Positions 8,301-10,281 of a stretch of DNA of 10,281 bases are shown here, piece after piece. Under the pieces are notes generated by a model that ran no database searches, had not been told where the DNA came from, and saw nothing but the letters and a program-made list of their open reading frames with translations. Every line of letters begins with the position of its first letter. Position 1 is the first letter of the stretch. The DNA lies in contig KQ481938.1 in assembly GCA_001430745.1 (NCBI GenBank), positions 445,136-455,416 on the forward strand, written 5' to 3'. Made by a program: the position numbers and the translations under genes. This DNA comes from Auxenochlorella pyrenoidosa. Lineage: Eukaryota > Chlorophyta > Trebouxiophyceae > Chlorellales > Chlorellaceae.

Positions 8301-10281
8301 CCCATGTCTTTGAGGCGTGTCTGTTGCTCGCCAGCCGTCTGCTGCCCTCCTGCGTCGCTGGCTGATCAGCTTGTGAGGCGTGCACTGCAGGGATGTGCTC
8401 CGGAAAACGCGGCACAACGGCTTCCCTGTTGTGCGAGACACGCCGATGGTAAGCCCCCCACCCACCCACCCACCCACCCACCCCCACATACCCACCCCAC
8501 CCACCCTTGGGCGCAAACGCAACCTGGCATCACCTGCTGCTGAGCTGCCCGCCAGTGCGTTCGCCGCACACCGCCGTGGAGGCTGCAGCGCTGTCGTGCT
8601 TGCATGTGCCTGCCCCGCTGCAAGCAGTGCGTGCATGAGGCTGGCAGTGCAAGGGCATGCGAATGGAGCAGCCCAGCCACTGAGCCACCCACGCCTGGCT
8701 GCCTCCCCCTCCGTGCCTGCCTGCCTGCCTGCCAGGCCCCCCACCCGCAATCCTTCTCCACCAGCACTGCCACCAATATGCCTGCCTGCCTGCCTGCCTG
8801 CCCTGCCTGCCTGCCTGCAGGGCGGCGTGTGCGTGGGGCTAGTGGTGCGGGACCACCTGATGAAGCTGCTAGTGGAGGCAGTGAAGCGAGGCACCTGCCA
8901 GCATCTTGAAGTGCCCTTCAGGTGCGCCCCAGGCGGGTGCTGACCTGCCACGCCGCGGGGCTGCCCGCCCTGGTCTTGGGCACGCTTCGCTGCAAGGGGT
9001 GACTCGGGCCGCTGCCTGCATCGTGCAGCGTATGCCTGCCCATGCAAGGGGTGTGCAGGCCATGGCGCATGCGCCCTGGGCCTGCTGCCTGCGCTGGCCA
9101 CAGCAGGCGGCTTGGATGGCAGGAATGCGCGTGAGCCTCCCCTCCCTGCCGCCCTGTGGGCCCTGCCCTGCCCCCGTGCAGCGGCCTGAATCGACAATTT
9201 GTGGATGCCACAGCCCTTGAGAGCGAGGTGGCGCAGCAGATGGCGGTGCTTGAGGTGCGCCGGCACAGGAGGAGGAGGCGCGCCGTCGCCGGCAGGCGCA
9301 CACCAGCCTGCTTGCGGGCACGCCCGCGGCAGCCCCCTGCCTTCCTGCCCCTGCCTCCGGATGCTGGCAGGCAGCCTGTGAACTGCACCCCTCCTGCCTT
9401 GTTGCATTCAGCAGCCCAGCTCCAGACCACATCTGACCGGCAGCTCTCACCACCCATCCCTGCTCAACCCCCCCCCCCACCCACCACCCCCACCCCCCAC
9501 CCCCACCTGCAGGGCCGGCCGCTCACACCCTCTCACTTCCCCAACGACCCCTCCCTGTGGGACGAGACGCTGGACCTCACCCCATACATCAACACATCGG
9601 GTGCGCCCCCCTTCCGCCCGCCCGCCCATGGATGCGGTGCAGCGAGACGGATGCGCCCCGCCTGCCTGCCCGGCGATGCAGCGAGACAGATGTGCCCTGC
9701 CCGCATGCGCGTAGATGCGATGCAGCGGGGCAGAGCGTGCGTTGCCGGGCATGCTGCGCTCGCGGCGAGGTGCGCACGGCTCGTGCAGCGTGCGGCCCCG
9801 CTTCCCTGGCATGCAGCGCGGCGGCCATGCGGCAGTTGTCAAAAACCCGCACCCCGCTACCCCCCGCCTCCGGAACCCCCCTGCCTGCAGTGGTGCGCGT
9901 GCCCGAGTCGTACACACGCATCCCCCCCCCCCACCCCCCCACCCACCCCCTTCCCCCCTGCCTACAGCTGTGCGCGTGCCCGAGTCGTACACCCTGGAGC
10001 GCGCCTACCTGCTATTCAGCACCATGGGCCTGCGCCACCTCACCGTGGTGGACGAGCACAACCGCGTGCGGGCAAGTGCCGGCCCTGCTGCCCACACAAA
10101 ACTCATTCTGCAGCCCCGCTGCGGCCTCTGCTGCGGCTGCGCGGCCCTGCCTTCCGTGGCATGCCTTCCGGCTTGCCGCCCGGCTGGTACGTCTTGCTCC
10201 GCCCGGCCTCCCACCCGCCCCTGCCTGCCACATCCTCTCTGGCATCCCCGCATCCTTCCTTGCAGGGCATGGTGACGCGCA
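1542..10281 (+). CDS. CLC-family chloride/anion transporter (CLC-7/plant CLC-d type), spliced, 3' end missing
   Basis: This is a membrane anion transporter of the CLC family, probably a proton-coupled exchanger of an internal membrane such as the vacuole. Exons: 1542-1596, 1799-2315, 2530-2638, 2798-2857, 3140-3319, 3604-3726, 3943-4025, 4362-4425, 4615-4707, 4888-5022, 5299-5360, 5478-5536, 5761-5871, 6254-6361, 6681-6801, 6967-7102, 7529-7663, 8076-8173, 8391-8448, 8821-8921, 9182-9254, 9513-9600, 9968-10071, 10266 onward. All phases agree, giving 896 codons to the edge. An in-frame TAG at 1509 supports the start. Motifs: GAGVAE (230-235, usually GSGIPE), GPEGPMIH with gating Glu274, GGLLFVLEE with Glu340/Glu341 (the latter at the proton-glutamate position), GVFVP (594-598), then two CBS domains. 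[17 protein letters not shown] and GLRHLTVVD closely resemble animal CLC-6/7. The substrate (chloride or nitrate) cannot be settled. All introns are GT-AG except the last, GC-AG. Confidence 0.93.
3081..3130 (+). repeat. C/CA-rich low-complexity tract ending intron 4
   Basis: Runs of CCCCCCA and CCA units lie immediately upstream of the acceptor at 3138-3139. They occupy the position of the polypyrimidine tract. Confidence 0.8.
3734..3760 (+). repeat. (GT)n microsatellite at the start of intron 6
   Basis: A GT repeat with one GC interruption, beginning seven bases inside the donor and followed by G-rich sequence to about 3796. Confidence 0.85.
3912..3932 (+). repeat. Homopolymer of 21 C ending intron 6
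   Basis: An uninterrupted C run ten bases before exon 7. It acts as pyrimidine tract by position; its exact length may be affected by sequencing. Confidence 0.85.
4027..4109 (+). repeat. G-rich GGGTGGG/GGGGAT tract at the start of intron 7
   Basis: At least eight runs of three or more G, including five tandem GGGT units, begin one base inside the donor. This is compatible with G-quadruplex formation in RNA and non-template DNA. The rest of this 336-base intron, to 4361, has nothing I recognise. Confidence 0.8.
5023..5110 (+). repeat. C/CA-rich microsatellite at the start of intron 10
   Basis: A C run follows directly after the donor GTG. It is followed by two (CA)n blocks and CCCCA/CCCCCA units. 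Confidence 0.8.
5361..5382 (+). other. Perfect hairpin covering the donor of intron 11
   Basis: Arms gtgagctc (5361-5368) and gagctcac (5375-5382) are perfect reverse complements with a 6-base loop ggggag. The left arm begins exactly with the donor GTGAG, so the 5' splice site is fully base-paired if the stem forms. Intron 11 is the shortest in the gene (117 bases), and reading through it meets TGA at once. Confidence 0.7.
6144..6288 (+). repeat. Partial tandem duplication of the exon 14 acceptor and exon start
   Basis: Bases 6144-6187 and 6245-6288 match at 40 of 44 positions, offset 101. Each holds gccctgcag plus 35 bases of exon. The upstream copy would read [12 protein letters not shown] and the downstream, family-like copy [12 protein letters not shown]. 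Similarity continues patchily upstream (cttacgcgc / ctcacgcgc). Using the upstream acceptor shifts the frame and reaches TGA at 6323-6325, so it is taken as a decoy. The rest of intron 13 (5872-6143) has no recognisable content. Confidence 0.85.
6362..6680 (+). other. Intron 14, 319 bases, no gene seen
   Basis: It contains two good but unused acceptor-like sites (cctgcag near 6445, ccttgcag near 6533) and an 11-C run shortly before the true acceptor. No coding frame, RNA gene or repeat family is recognisable. Confidence 0.7.
7103..7528 (+). other. Intron 16, 426 bases, with terminal C tracts
   Basis: This is the longest intron in the gene. An AT-richer stretch with an eight-T run lies near its start (7130-7150). 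Runs of 17 C (7489-7505) and 8 C (7508-7515) lie just before the cggcgcag acceptor. No gene or RNA is recognisable inside. Confidence 0.7.
7664..7986 (+). other. Intron 17, upstream part, no gene seen
   Basis: Ordinary GC-rich intronic sequence between the gtgagt donor and the duplicated acceptor region. Short frames crossing it have no protein-like character. Confidence 0.6.
7987..8090 (+). repeat. Partial tandem duplication of the exon 18 acceptor and exon start
   Basis: Bases 7987-8012 and 8065-8090 match at 25 of 26 positions, offset 78. Each has ccctg(c/t)cgcag followed by the first 15 exon bases (PISAM). The stretch between the copies is AT-richer than its surroundings and carries ATTCA at 8013, 8025, 8042 and 8057. 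The offset is a multiple of three with no stop, so the upstream acceptor could be used in frame. Confidence 0.85.
8263..8286 (+). other. Perfect 8-bp hairpin inside intron 18
   Basis: Arms agcacaca and tgtgtgct flank an 8-base loop (cgtatact). It lies mid-intron, away from both splice sites. No RNA family is recognised. Confidence 0.5.
8454..8507 (+). repeat. (CCCA)n microsatellite at the start of intron 19
   Basis: Tandem CCCA units with a CATA interruption begin a few bases after the gtaagc donor. Confidence 0.85.
8714..8820 (+). repeat. (TGCC)n blocks running into the acceptor of intron 19
   Basis: One TGCC block lies at 8714-8733. A second, 8779-8820, ends in the acceptor tgcctgcag itself, so the splice site is part of the microsatellite. 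The central part of the intron (8508-8713) has no recognisable content. Confidence 0.8.
9468..9508 (+). repeat. C/CCA-rich tract ending intron 21
   Basis: An 11-C run followed by CCCA and CCCCCA units directly before the acceptor at 9511-9512. Confidence 0.8.
9630..9745 (+). repeat. Imperfect minisatellite, about three copies, in intron 22
   Basis: The core tgcagcgagac(g/a)gatg starts at 9638 and 9677, with a more diverged copy at 9721 (tgcagcggggcag). Spacing is 39 and 44 bases. It fills the first half of the intron; the following 9746-9880 has no recognisable content. Confidence 0.6.
9881..9992 (+). repeat. Partial tandem duplication of the exon 23 acceptor and exon start
   Basis: Bases 9881-9915 and 9958-9992 match at 32 of 35 positions, offset 77. 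Both have an acceptor (ctgcctgcag / ctgcctacag) and sequence encoding VRVPESYT. The last 23 bases are identical. The gap between copies is a C/CCA tract. The upstream copy would shift the frame, so the downstream one is chosen. Confidence 0.88.
10072..10265 (+). other. GC-AG intron (intron 23)
   Basis: The junction CGG|gcaagt ... ttgcag|GGC restores DEHNRVR-GMVTR, matching the length of the CLC-6/7 segment (VDNRNQVVGLVTR). The only nearby GT donor, at 10066, would delete two residues here. GC donors usually have an otherwise strong consensus (GCAAGT), as seen. Confidence 0.7.

Larger units (their letters stand above)
8076..8921 (+). other. CLC exons 18-20: CBS domain 1
   Basis: The chain [20 protein letters not shown] (exon 18), [16 protein letters not shown] (exon 19) and [17 protein letters not shown] (exon 20) is a standard CBS domain, residues of about 728-790. 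It is the cytosolic nucleotide-binding or regulatory module that follows the membrane core in eukaryotic CLCs. The junctions are phase 2 and phase 0. Intron 18 (217 bases) and intron 19 (372 bases) contain repeats but no separate gene. Confidence 0.88.
9182..10281 (+). other. CLC exons 21-24: linker and CBS domain 2 (incomplete)
   Basis: Exons 21-22 encode the linker between the CBS domains and [10 protein letters not shown], close to the LDLSPYMNPS element of CLC-6/7. Exon 23 encodes [20 protein letters not shown] and [14 protein letters not shown]. Exon 24 begins GMVTR at 10266 and leaves the window. A complete family member would have only a few tens more residues. Confidence 0.88.

Noticed and set aside
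8714..8820. TGCC repeats as a possible CRISPR or mobile-element array
   Set aside because: Units are four bases without spacers or flanking genes, so this is a plain microsatellite.

Overview
The window looks like nuclear DNA of a GC-rich green alga, most likely a chlorophyte of the Chlorella or Chlamydomonas type. This is inferred from the strong GC bias, the many short introns (about 60 to 430 bases) ending in ctgcag or cgcag, the C-, CA- and TGCC-rich microsatellites inside introns, and a protein of plant/animal CLC type. No bacterial operons, RNA genes, mobile elements or CRISPR arrays are visible.

Two genes are transcribed divergently. On the minus strand, from an ATG at 934 down to the left edge, are the first exons of an unrecognised protein with acidic and basic (AT-hook-like) patches. 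Bases 935-1541 are the shared upstream region, with a TATA-like element at 1391-1400 facing right. On the plus strand, 1542 to the right edge is one multi-exon gene for a CLC-family anion transporter of the CLC-6/CLC-7/plant CLC-d kind. I could chain 24 exons with consistent splice phases into 896 codons. They hold a cytosolic N-terminus, the full membrane core (gating and proton glutamates present, anion-filter motif altered), CBS domain 1 and most of CBS domain 2. The gene runs off the right edge.

The most unusual structure is in the introns. Three of them (before exons 14, 18 and 23) carry, 77 to 101 bases upstream of the inferred acceptor, an imperfect second copy of that acceptor plus the first 15 to 35 bases of the exon. 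One copy (before exon 18) is in frame and stop-free and would add 26 residues. Others worth noting are exon 7, set between a 21-base C run and a G-rich block; an 8-bp hairpin exactly on the donor of intron 11; and a GC-AG intron near the end.

The exon models come from reading by eye: splice consensus, phase and family similarity. No transcript evidence was available. The CLC model is strong; the minus-strand model is moderate and its last exon is weak.
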